The translations under genes were made by a program, and so were the position numbers. Source: Dehalococcoidia bacterium (lineage in GTDB: Bacteria; Chloroflexota; Dehalococcoidia; Lucifugimonadales; Lucifugimonadaceae). From it: a stretch of 50,483 nucleotides of DNA. This document shows, one piece after another, positions 43,794 to 50,483 of the stretch (positions are counted from its first letter, which is position 1; each line of letters begins with the position of its first letter). The stretch covers positions 1 through 50,483 of the forward strand of contig JAPKCH010000010.1 of assembly GCA_026421185.1 (NCBI GenBank), given 5' to 3'. The notes under the pieces are model-generated. The model saw only the letters and a program-made list of their open reading frames with translations. It ran no database searches and had not been told where the DNA came from.

Positions 43794-44558
43794 CTAGAAA
43801 CCGTGATCGGCGGCGCTATCTTGCGGCACGAATCCGAGCACTGTTTTGGCGTGTTCTATATCTCGATACCGGGTTGGATTATCGGAGCATGCGAACACTA
43901 GGGCGTATTTTAAATCTTCTGGTGCATTCACGGCTTTGTCTATCATCTGCAAGATATCTCTGTGACTGCACCAGACCGATGCATTACGTGCGTTCAGAGG
44001 GACGTTATCGATTTCGACTTTGCCGATACGGATACAGATTATCGATATATCGTGTAGCTCGGAATACATCCGACCTAAATTCTCGTTGAACATTTTGGAT
44101 ACGGAGTACATGTCCCGCGGACGAATCGGGTCGTCTACGGTGACTATCGGCCTAGGTGAAGGCATATCGAAGTCTGGGTCATGAACGAGAGATTTGATTG
44201 GGTCGTCTTTTTCGTACCCGGATATTACGGCGCCGGTGCTGGCAGCCACTATTCGTTTCACGCCGGCGATGCGGCACGCTTCGAACAGGTTGGAAACACC
44301 GGTTATGTTCGCCTTGATGTGAGTGTCAGCAGGAACGTCACCGCGTGAACCAGCCATGTGAATTACGGTGTCGATTCCTTGTACGGCTGGAAGAATGCCT
44401 TCGATGCCGTCGCCGATATCTACGACTGTTGTTGGAAACCCCTCAACTTCGCTTCTACCAAGAGCCGTAACGTCGTTATTTTCTGCAAACTTTCGCCCTG
44501 CTAATCCTCCGATTAGGCCGCTCATTCCAGTTACAAGTATTTTTGACGATTTGTTCAA
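43794..44558 (-). CDS. NAD-dependent epimerase/dehydratase (uronate dehydrogenase-like), copy 2
   Basis: The 254-residue extended SDR is paralogous to the gene at 42173: VTGMSGLIGG, DTVIHMAGSRG, and active-site MYSVSK (YxxxK). The shared segments SPRPIVTVDDP and TPRPVMMHTDP lie just before the catalytic Tyr. Later elements match: CSDNPTRYRDIEHAKTVLGF against VSDNYTRFRDLTHSKEVLGY. It begins with TTG at 44558. Both copies have intact active sites, so they may act on different sugars. Confidence 0.85.
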   Translation of the reverse strand: MNKSSKILVTGMSGLIGGLAGRKFAENNDVTALGRSEVEGFPTTVVDIGDGIEGILPAVQGIDTVIHMAGSRGDVPADTHIKANITGVSNLFEACRIAGVKRIVAASTGAVISGYEKDDPIKSLVHDPDFDMPSPRPIVTVDDPIRPRDMYSVSKMFNENLGRMYSELHDISIICIRIGKVEIDNVPLNARNASVWCSHRDILQMIDKAVNAPEDLKYALVFACSDNPTRYRDIEHAKTVLGFVPQDSAADHGF

Positions 44559-44611
44559 CTTGATTTTGCTCTCGCTTGGAACCTTGTCGATTCGTTTAGC
44601 GATGTTGTGAT

Positions 44612-47143
44612 TTACGAAAATTCAGTGATGTGGGCAGAAGTTACTCGTTCGAGTTCTTTTGCCAGCGGTTTGTTCGCGTTCAACGAGTCGAGTGTTCCAT
44701 CAACCATCAAATCTGACGCTTCCCTACGAGCAATTTGTAGTAAATCAACGTCGTCGATAGTCGCAACTTTCAATTCGTCCCAGCCGCTTTGACGAGTGCC
44801 CATGTAGTCGCCGGGGCCTCGAATCCTAAGATCTTCTTCAGCTAGTTTGAATCCGTCGTTGTAGTTGAGTAGCGCTTCAATTCGTTCGTTGATGATCCCG
44901 TCCCTGGAAGCCGATTTTAGGATGCAGTAGCTTTCAGCCTCGCCTCGACCTACCCGACCTCTAAGCTGGTGAAGCTGTGCAAGCCCGAACCGATTTGCGC
45001 TCATGATCATCATCACTGTGGCGTTTGGAATGTCGACTCCGACTTCGATCACAGGTGTTGCGATAAGTACGTCGATTTCCTTCTTACGCACACGATCCAT
45101 TACTTCTTGTTTTTCAGACAGTTTCATACGTCCGTGGAGAAGACCAACTCGCAGATCTTTAAATTCACCATTTGATAGTCGGTAAAACTCTTCAACTGCT
45201 GATGCCGCTTCGACCGCTTCTGAATGCTCGATCAACGGGCATACGATGAATGCCTGGTGACCTTCTGCAACTTGGTTCCGAATTAGTTCGTAGGCAGCGT
45301 TTTCTGTGACATTGCTGTTGGCGGTGGATGTTGTTATCGGCTTTCGACCCTTTGGGAGGATCTTGAGCGTGGTTATATCGAGATCGCCGTAAACGGTTAG
45401 CGAGAGCGTTCTCGGGATCGGTGTTGCCGACATTGCTACAAGATGGGGGCGAGGATTACGTTGAGTGAGCGCTCCTCGTTGTTCAACACCGAAGCGATGC
45501 TGCTCATCTACTACGGCGAGTCCTAGCTTAGGAATGGCGACCTGTTCCTGTAGCAACGCGTGCGTTCCGATGATTAGATCGGCTTCGCCATCAGCGATCA
45601 TCTGCTGAATGCGTTTTTTAATAGATCCTTGAAGACTTCCTATGAGTAAAACCATCGTGATTCGACGGTTACCGCTTCCGGGGAGTTCCGCGTGTCGAAC
45701 AGCGTCTTTTGGTTCTCCGGGGAGCGATTCTGCTTTGAGCTGATTGGCGATACTCAGGAAATGCTGCTCTGCGAGAACTTCTGTCGGAGCCATCAGTGCT
45801 CCTTGATGACCTGAAGTATTTACAGCTAGTAAAGCGGAAAGAGCTACAACTGTTTTTCCGCTGCCCACTTCGCCTTGAAGTAGCCGCCCCATCGGCACGC
45901 CCGTCGACATGTCTTCAATGAATCCGTCTAATGAAGTCTGCTGGTCGGTCGTTAGTTCAAATTCGAGTGAATCAAGGAATGCTTCGACTACGGGCTTACT
46001 TCGTTCTTTATCGATGACTATGCCGTTGCGACGATGCTTCCATTCAGATTTTTTCTTAAGGGCGGCGAGTTGGTACATGAAAAGCTCGTCGAAGGCGAGA
46101 CGACGACGTGCTTGGAAGTGCTGGTCGGTTGCATCGGGGTAGTGCATCGATTCAATCGCCTGATCAAGATTAATGAAAGCATGGCGTTGCTTTAGATCGT
46201 CGTCTAGATACTCGTCGAGTAGCGGCAATCCCGTATCGAGGGATTTACGCGTGGCAGTTCGGATTGATCGCTGGACGAGCCCGTCGGTAGATGGGTAAAT
46301 CGGCAATAAATTTCCGGCGTGAGTCAGTTGGATATCGCCTCCATTTGAATCTGATACAGAGCTCGACGGTAGCTGGTCGTATTCTGGATTTTGCATCTGG
46401 GCACGACCGCTGAATTCTTTAATCTCTCCTGAGAAAGCGATTAGATCGCCGTGTTTGAAGCGGTTCGCTAGATATGCCTGCCTGAAGAACGTTGCTTCGA
46501 GTAGCCCTGTGCCGTCGTTGATCAAAATTTTGGCAGCACCGGGCGGCGGTCCGATTTTCGCTCTTTCCGATCTGACCACACGACCTGCGACGGTCATCAG
46601 TTCACCAAATAGCGCTTCTCCAATTTTCGTTACTTGGGAGTAGTCGACGTGACGATTCGGGAACAGGCGAATCATGTCGCGCAGGTTATTTACATCGAGA
46701 CGGGCGAGCTTTGGTCGTGTTGCCTTGTGAATGAACTTTAGTTCTTCAATAGGCGTGTCGAGTGTGTACTTGGTTCGAGGTGAAGATCTTCGGGCTAATT
46801 TTTTTTCAGGTTCCGGCGTTGGAGCAGGAGCGGCAGAGGGTATGGCTGTAGTTGATTCAGCGCGGAGTCTGCCCATTACGGTAGAAGCCCATCGGTGACG
46901 TTGACCCGGCTGAAGCGCGGCGTAGTTCGTACCGCCAAGGGGTTCGACATCACGAATCCAAGGCAACGCCTTTGCAGATTGTTCGAGCAACTTGTCGATT
47001 CCACCCATAACAGCTCTATCTGTGAATTCGAGTTTGCGTTCGAGCTCTAAAACGTTCCGAAGCGCGTTGATCGCTCGGTTGGGAGTTTGGTTTGATGAGG
47101 AGCTACGTGATCGTCGAGCCGCTTCGCGTCCGCCAGCGTTCAT
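44612..47143 (-). CDS. recG: ATP-dependent DNA helicase RecG
   Basis: The 843-residue helicase rescues stalled forks and processes Holliday junctions. After an extra N-terminal part (about 1-160), the wedge/OB-fold domain follows (about 160-300; IGEALFGELMTVAGRVV). The helicase core has LLQGEVGSGKTVVA (Walker A), APTEVLAEQH, VVDEQHRFGVEQR (DEQH box), AMSATPIPRT, GVDIPNATVMMI and QLRGRVGRG. The DYMGTRQSG motif near the end is RecG-specific. It overlaps the degV stop by four bases (ATGA) and so is translationally coupled to it. Confidence 0.96.
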   Translation of the reverse strand: MNAGGREAARRSRSSSSNQTPNRAINALRNVLELERKLEFTDRAVMGGIDKLLEQSAKALPWIRDVEPLGGTNYAALQPGQRHRWASTVMGRLRAESTTAIPSAAPAPTPEPEKKLARRSSPRTKYTLDTPIEELKFIHKATRPKLARLDVNNLRDMIRLFPNRHVDYSQVTKIGEALFGELMTVAGRVVRSERAKIGPPPGAAKILINDGTGLLEATFFRQAYLANRFKHGDLIAFSGEIKEFSGRAQMQNPEYDQLPSSSVSDSNGGDIQLTHAGNLLPIYPSTDGLVQRSIRTATRKSLDTGLPLLDEYLDDDLKQRHAFINLDQAIESMHYPDATDQHFQARRRLAFDELFMYQLAALKKKSEWKHRRNGIVIDKERSKPVVEAFLDSLEFELTTDQQTSLDGFIEDMSTGVPMGRLLQGEVGSGKTVVALSALLAVNTSGHQGALMAPTEVLAEQHFLSIANQLKAESLPGEPKDAVRHAELPGSGNRRITMVLLIGSLQGSIKKRIQQMIADGEADLIIGTHALLQEQVAIPKLGLAVVDEQHRFGVEQRGALTQRNPRPHLVAMSATPIPRTLSLTVYGDLDITTLKILPKGRKPITTSTANSNVTENAAYELIRNQVAEGHQAFIVCPLIEHSEAVEAASAVEEFYRLSNGEFKDLRVGLLHGRMKLSEKQEVMDRVRKKEIDVLIATPVIEVGVDIPNATVMMIMSANRFGLAQLHQLRGRVGRGEAESYCILKSASRDGIINERIEALLNYNDGFKLAEEDLRIRGPGDYMGTRQSGWDELKVATIDDVDLLQIARREASDLMVDGTLDSLNANKPLAKELERVTSAHITEFS

Positions 47144-48015
47144 TTCTTTGAACGAGGTTCAGGGATATTTTTAGATTCAGATCGAATCAAACCGAATCCG
47201 AGAGTGCCAGGTCCCAGGTAGTTGCCGACTACCGGACCGAGTTGTGCCACGATCGGAGTGCCGCCGGGGATATGTTCTGCAACTTGGTTAGCGATTGCTT
47301 CAGCATCTGCTCTATCGGTTGTGTACAAAATAGCTAACTTGTCGAGTGGAGCTGCATCAACCACCATATTGACGAGTCGCGCTATTCCCTTTTTCCGGTT
47401 ACGTGCCCTGCCGGCCGGGTGGGCTTCACCATCGATTAATGTGAGGATTGGGCGAATATTGAGCACCGATCCTACAAAGCCCTGCGCTTTGCCGATTCTG
47501 CCGCCCCTAACCAGATATTTAAGCGTGTCGACCATGCCGATGAACGATGCACGCTCACTGGAACTTTTAGCAAGCGCTACAGCTTCTTCGATTGAACCGC
47601 CAGCGGCGATATGCTCAGCGACTTGAACTGTAGCCCAGCCCAGCGCCATCGAAGCTTGTTCTGTATCGACTACTTCTACCCGAGTTCCCTTCGCCTTCAT
47701 CTCTTCAGCAGCATTAGCTGCGGAGTTATAAGTAAGGCTCAACTTAGAACTGAGGTGAATCGAAATGATTTCGTCGTGGGTTTCGGCGAGTTTTTCGTAA
47801 ATCTCAATATATGTGCCAACTGAAGGAGCCGAAGTAGTTGGTATGATTTTTTGATCGGGCAGTCTTCGGTACATCTCATCTGCAGAGATGGTTACTCCAT
47901 CGAGGTACGTTTCGTCTTCGATGTGAACGTTGAGAGGTATTACAGATATACCGTGCTGTTTTGCAATGTCTACCGGAAGATCAGACGTGCTGTCGGTTAC
48001 GACGGCTATGCTCAT
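47140..48015 (-). CDS. fakB: DegV-family fatty-acid-binding protein (FakB-like)
   Basis: The 291-residue protein matches the DegV family. VVTDSTSDLP lies at the start, followed by TTSAPSVGTY, HLSSKLSLTYNSA and VVDTEQASMALGW, then LKYLVRGGRIGKAQGFVG and the IRPILTL segment. These proteins hold a fatty acid and hand it to the kinase FakA, which makes acyl phosphate. The kinase gene lies 105 bases upstream on the same strand. GGAG lies seven bases before the ATG. The gene overlaps recG. Confidence 0.92.
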   Translation of the reverse strand: MSIAVVTDSTSDLPVDIAKQHGISVIPLNVHIEDETYLDGVTISADEMYRRLPDQKIIPTTSAPSVGTYIEIYEKLAETHDEIISIHLSSKLSLTYNSAANAAEEMKAKGTRVEVVDTEQASMALGWATVQVAEHIAAGGSIEEAVALAKSSSERASFIGMVDTLKYLVRGGRIGKAQGFVGSVLNIRPILTLIDGEAHPAGRARNRKKGIARLVNMVVDAAPLDKLAILYTTDRADAEAIANQVAEHIPGGTPIVAQLGPVVGNYLGPGTLGFGLIRSESKNIPEPRSKK

Positions 48016-48120
48016 TTGTTTGCTCCGCAGATTGAAAAGTGTTCGATTTTAAGATCTCGTAACAGGGTTGTCGCCTGAAATTTACGTTCAACGGCTTCAG
48101 GATTGCCGCTGGTCATCAGG

Positions 48121-49794
48121 CTACTCTACTGCAACCAGATACTCGTAGTGTGGTTGTCCACCGTAGACGACTTCGAATTCAACGTTTTCGAACTTGGTTT
48201 TGAGTGATTCGGTAGCTTCTGTAACTTGCTGATGGGTGAGTGATGCCCCGGTGTATATAGTAATGATTTCAGCACTCTCCACATTGATTTCTATCATTTT
48301 TGTAAGAACGAAGAGCGGGTCACTTCCAACTGCGACGATATCGTCGTCGAATGTGGCAAACGACATGCCTTCTCGGATTTCGTGGCCGTGTATCGTCACA
48401 TCTCTACTGGCTTTGCAGACGCGTCCGTCACCAACGTCGCCAAGCACATCGTTCATTGCCGTCTCGTTATCGTCGAGGTTCGACCTCGTGTTGAATTCCA
48501 ACAGAGCTGCGACACCGGTTTGAACTGATCGAGTTGGTATAACTCGAACATCTTTCTCGCTTAAGGCCGGCACTTCCAAGGCTGCTGGAAGAACGTTTTT
48601 ATTGTTTGGTAAAAGGATTACCCGATTGGATGGCGCTGATTCGACAGCTTTTAGAAGTTCGGAAACCGATGGGTTCATCGTGTCGCCGCCTTCGATTACT
48701 GACGTCGCGCCTAGTCCAGCACTTACGATGAGATTCGACAGACCATCGCCGGCAGCAACCGCAACGACAGCGATTTCAACTGGTTCAGTAGGAGATGCAC
48801 TGGAATTTTGTCTTTCACGTTGTCGATCATCTGACCATGCAGACGCTTGATCGTCCATGTTGGAGATTTCGATATTCGAGAGTTGACCGTATGAGAGCCC
48901 GGCGCTTAGCGCTTCACCGGGGTCTTGCATGTGAATGTGAACTTTGGCGATGCCATCGGTACCATCGACGATAGGCGATCTGCCGATTTTCGTCATGCGG
49001 TCACGTATTGCGTCGATATCGAGTTTTTCTGACTGGATAGCGAACACCGTGCAGTAGCCCCAATCGATTTCATCAGAAGCGTCTACGAAATCTGCTTTGA
49101 CTGATCCAGAGAAGTTCTTTCCGTATGGCATTGGGACTTCGAGTACCCTGCCGACAGGTTCTTCTCCTCTCAGTGCTCGTATTGCTCCATCAAGCATCAC
49201 AGCAAAACCGAAACCGCCTGAATCGACGACCTCAGCCTCGGCGAGAACGGGTAGAAGTTCTGGTGTGCGCCGGACAGAATTTATAGCTTCTTGCGCCACT
49301 TCACTCAGCACACTGGTTAGTTCAGGGTTTACAGAGGCAGATTTCTCCGCTACTTCCGCACATTCGCGATAGACGGTCAGCATTGTCCCTTCAACCGGGT
49401 TGGGCAGTGCTTTGTATGCGCTGTCGGACGCTATTCTAATCGAACGTGCGAAGTGTTCTCCGGTTAGATCAGAATCTTCACCTATCGCTTCTGCCAAACC
49501 TTTGAAGTACTGGGCGAGAATCATGCCGGAGTTTCCTCGTGCCCCAAGTAGTGCTGAACGAGCGATTATTTTAGCCACGTTGTTTGCAGATTCGGTTGAA
49601 TTCTCAGGCAGGTTATCGACGATCGATCTGAGCGTGAGCAGCATGTTAGTGCCGGTATCACCGTCTGGAACAGGGAACACGTTGAGGGCATTGATAGTGT
49701 CTCGATTTGCCTCGACTGCTTTTGCTGTAGCCCTGATCATGCCGGTAAGACGTGAAGAAGTTCCACTCGGTATTCTAGTTTGAGAATTCGCCAT
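48121..49794 (-). CDS. fakA: Fatty acid kinase, DAK2-domain (FakA/YloV)
   Basis: The 557-residue protein has an N-terminal DAK2 (dihydroxyacetone-kinase-like) domain. The metal-binding motif NVFPVPDGDTGTNM (38-51) holds D44, D46 and N50, and ALLGARGNSGMILAQ binds ATP. A middle FakA domain and a C-terminal DegV-like domain follow (about 300-557), the usual FakA plan. It phosphorylates a fatty acid held by FakB (DegV). I chose the ATG at 49794 because AGGAG lies nine bases upstream; an in-frame TTG at 49821 would add nine residues. It is divergent from rpmB, as in Bacillus. Confidence 0.94.
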   Translation of the reverse strand: MANSQTRIPSGTSSRLTGMIRATAKAVEANRDTINALNVFPVPDGDTGTNMLLTLRSIVDNLPENSTESANNVAKIIARSALLGARGNSGMILAQYFKGLAEAIGEDSDLTGEHFARSIRIASDSAYKALPNPVEGTMLTVYRECAEVAEKSASVNPELTSVLSEVAQEAINSVRRTPELLPVLAEAEVVDSGGFGFAVMLDGAIRALRGEEPVGRVLEVPMPYGKNFSGSVKADFVDASDEIDWGYCTVFAIQSEKLDIDAIRDRMTKIGRSPIVDGTDGIAKVHIHMQDPGEALSAGLSYGQLSNIEISNMDDQASAWSDDRQRERQNSSASPTEPVEIAVVAVAAGDGLSNLIVSAGLGATSVIEGGDTMNPSVSELLKAVESAPSNRVILLPNNKNVLPAALEVPALSEKDVRVIPTRSVQTGVAALLEFNTRSNLDDNETAMNDVLGDVGDGRVCKASRDVTIHGHEIREGMSFATFDDDIVAVGSDPLFVLTKMIEINVESAEIITIYTGASLTHQQVTEATESLKTKFENVEFEVVYGGQPHYEYLVAVE

Positions 49795-50011
49795 CAGATT
49801 AAGCTCCTGGCTGTTTTGCAACCGCTGCAGTTCAAAAAGGTTGCTCAGACTCGCAATTCATTGATCAAGAATTCAGTTGTTCCGGCTCGACTTGCATGGT
49901 AGCGTTAATCTCTGAAGTCTTATCCGGGTATTGCTGCTCTTCAGGAGCAATTGTGATATTTGGTCATAGACATTCCCGCCATCAAGAAGTAATTTCGAGA
50001 GTTTAAACGCT

Positions 50012-50236
50012 ATGCCAAGCTCCGACCAGATCAGGGCAAAACTAGGATTCGGTCCACGACCTAAGCCATTGTTCGGTCACAACCGTTCACACGCAATGAA
50101 CGCGACCCAAAAGATTTCTAAGCCTAACCTTCAGAACAAGTGGATTATGGTTGACGGTCAACGTTACCGAGTGAAGTTGACCGCTCGAGAGATGCGAACT
50201 CTTGACAAGAAGGGTATTTCTCTCCTTTCAGAGTAG
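50012..50236 (+). CDS. rpmB: Ribosomal protein bL28
   Basis: The 74-residue basic protein has the L28 landmarks: PLFGHNRSHAMNATQK (19-34) for GxxxGNxVSHSxxKTxR, then KPNLQNKW and VDGQRYRVKLTAREMRTLDK. It is full length. Four zinc-binding Cys present in some L28 proteins are absent. It is divergent from fakA, and a strong terminator follows. Confidence 0.93.
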   Translation: MPSSDQIRAKLGFGPRPKPLFGHNRSHAMNATQKISKPNLQNKWIMVDGQRYRVKLTAREMRTLDKKGISLLSE

Positions 50237-50258
50237 AAACCGTTCTTATTTGAATATG

Positions 50259-50289
50259 AAGCCCTTCTCAATTGAGAAGGGCTTTTTTT
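50259..50289 (+). terminator. Rho-independent terminator of rpmB
   Basis: AAGCCCTTCTC (50259-50269) pairs perfectly with GAGAAGGGCTT (50274-50284) around AATT, followed by a run of T to 50289. It also has an A-rich left side. Confidence 0.95.
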
Positions 50290-50406
50290 ATTCCAATTCA
50301 TTTAAATATGGGCTTTGATGTTGGGCTCATCAGATCACGCCTCATAGTCGCTAAAATGTGGTGAATTATCTACAAGAAACTATTCGAAAAAGATTTATTT
50401 AATAGA

Positions 50407-50436
50407 TTGACATAGTGCTTTAGGGTGCTGTACTTT
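50407..50436 (+). promoter_or_regulatory. Candidate promoter for a gene starting at the window end
   Basis: TTGACA (50407-50412) has a perfect -35 match. TACTTT, 18 bases further (50431-50436), matches the -10 box in three of six bases. A GTG at 50461 may start the next gene, but only seven codons are in the window. Confidence 0.35.
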
Positions 50437-50483
50437 GCTCGCGAGTAATAGAGTCCCCCCGTGACAACTGAAACGCATGGGTC

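Noticed and set aside
1-50483. CRISPR arrays, rRNA, tRNA, insertion sequences or phage genes
   Set aside because: I saw no regularly spaced repeats, transposase or integrase motifs, rRNA segments or cloverleaf candidates. A covariance-model scan would be needed to rule out small RNAs.

Overview
The window looks like chromosome from an uncultured marine bacterium, most likely a SAR202-type Chloroflexota. This is inference, based on three things. There are four divergent enolase-superfamily (mandelate racemase-like) paralogues in 50 kb. They sit among short-chain dehydrogenases, a family III CoA-transferase, HpcH-type aldolase, LmbE-type deacetylase and UxuA genes. There are also two very large FtsX-type permeases with paired ATPases, of a kind common in Chloroflexota. 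Genes are short-spaced, moderate in GC, lie on both strands, and often start with TTG or GTG. I saw no rRNA, tRNA, CRISPR array, insertion sequence or phage gene.

Layout. 0.2-4.2 kb (+): a HEAT-repeat protein with a sigma-region-4-like tail, an MFS exporter, an enolase-superfamily dehydratase and a HAD phosphatase. 4.3-8.0 kb: histidine phosphatase (-), HpcH/HpaI aldolase (+), PIG-L deacetylase (-), alpha/beta hydrolase (-). 8.1-9.8 kb (+): purE-purK. 9.8-18.4 kb (-): a four-gene ABC export operon with two giant permeases and two ATPases. 18.5-21.8 kb: HtrA-like lipoprotein protease, SDR, JAMM peptidase and an orphan Cys-containing protein. 21.8-25.6 kb: CoA-transferase, a small c-type cytochrome lipoprotein and trpB. 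25.8-29.0 kb (+): dCMP deaminase, a second enolase-superfamily enzyme and a tandem pair of unknown Cys-containing membrane proteins. 29.2-36.6 kb (+): gamma-glutamyltransferase, aldo/keto reductase, glycerol kinase, NmrA-like protein, UxuA-like mannonate dehydratase and an OsmC-family gene. 37-44.6 kb: ManD-type dehydratase, NHL beta-propeller, a fourth enolase-superfamily member, SDR, two paralogous NAD-dependent epimerase/dehydratases, cobO and a VIT-family pseudogene. 44.6-50.2 kb: recG, fakB (degV), fakA (-) and rpmB (+), an arrangement like that of Firmicutes.

How the genes work together. The metabolic genes suggest use of many acid sugars: two unrelated types of mannonate dehydratase (UxuA and ManD), three other acid-sugar dehydratase candidates, uronate-dehydrogenase-like SDRs, a 2-keto-3-deoxy-sugar-acid aldolase candidate and several oxidoreductases. 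Housekeeping genes (purEK, trpB, dCMP deaminase, cobO, recG, rpmB, glpK) are scattered between them.

Best leads. (1) An OsmC-family gene has an in-frame TGA exactly where the catalytic cysteine should be, so it is a likely selenoprotein. (2) A 48-base stretch of purE, coding for its conserved LPGM loop, occurs unchanged and in the same reading phase inside a permease gene 4.3 kb away on the other strand. (3) A HEAT-repeat protein carries an orphan sigma-region-4-like tail. (4) A tandem pair of uncharacterised Cys-containing membrane proteins is separated by an 11-bp perfect hairpin. (5) There are gene remnants (VIT family, possibly others) and enzyme homologues that lack catalytic residues.
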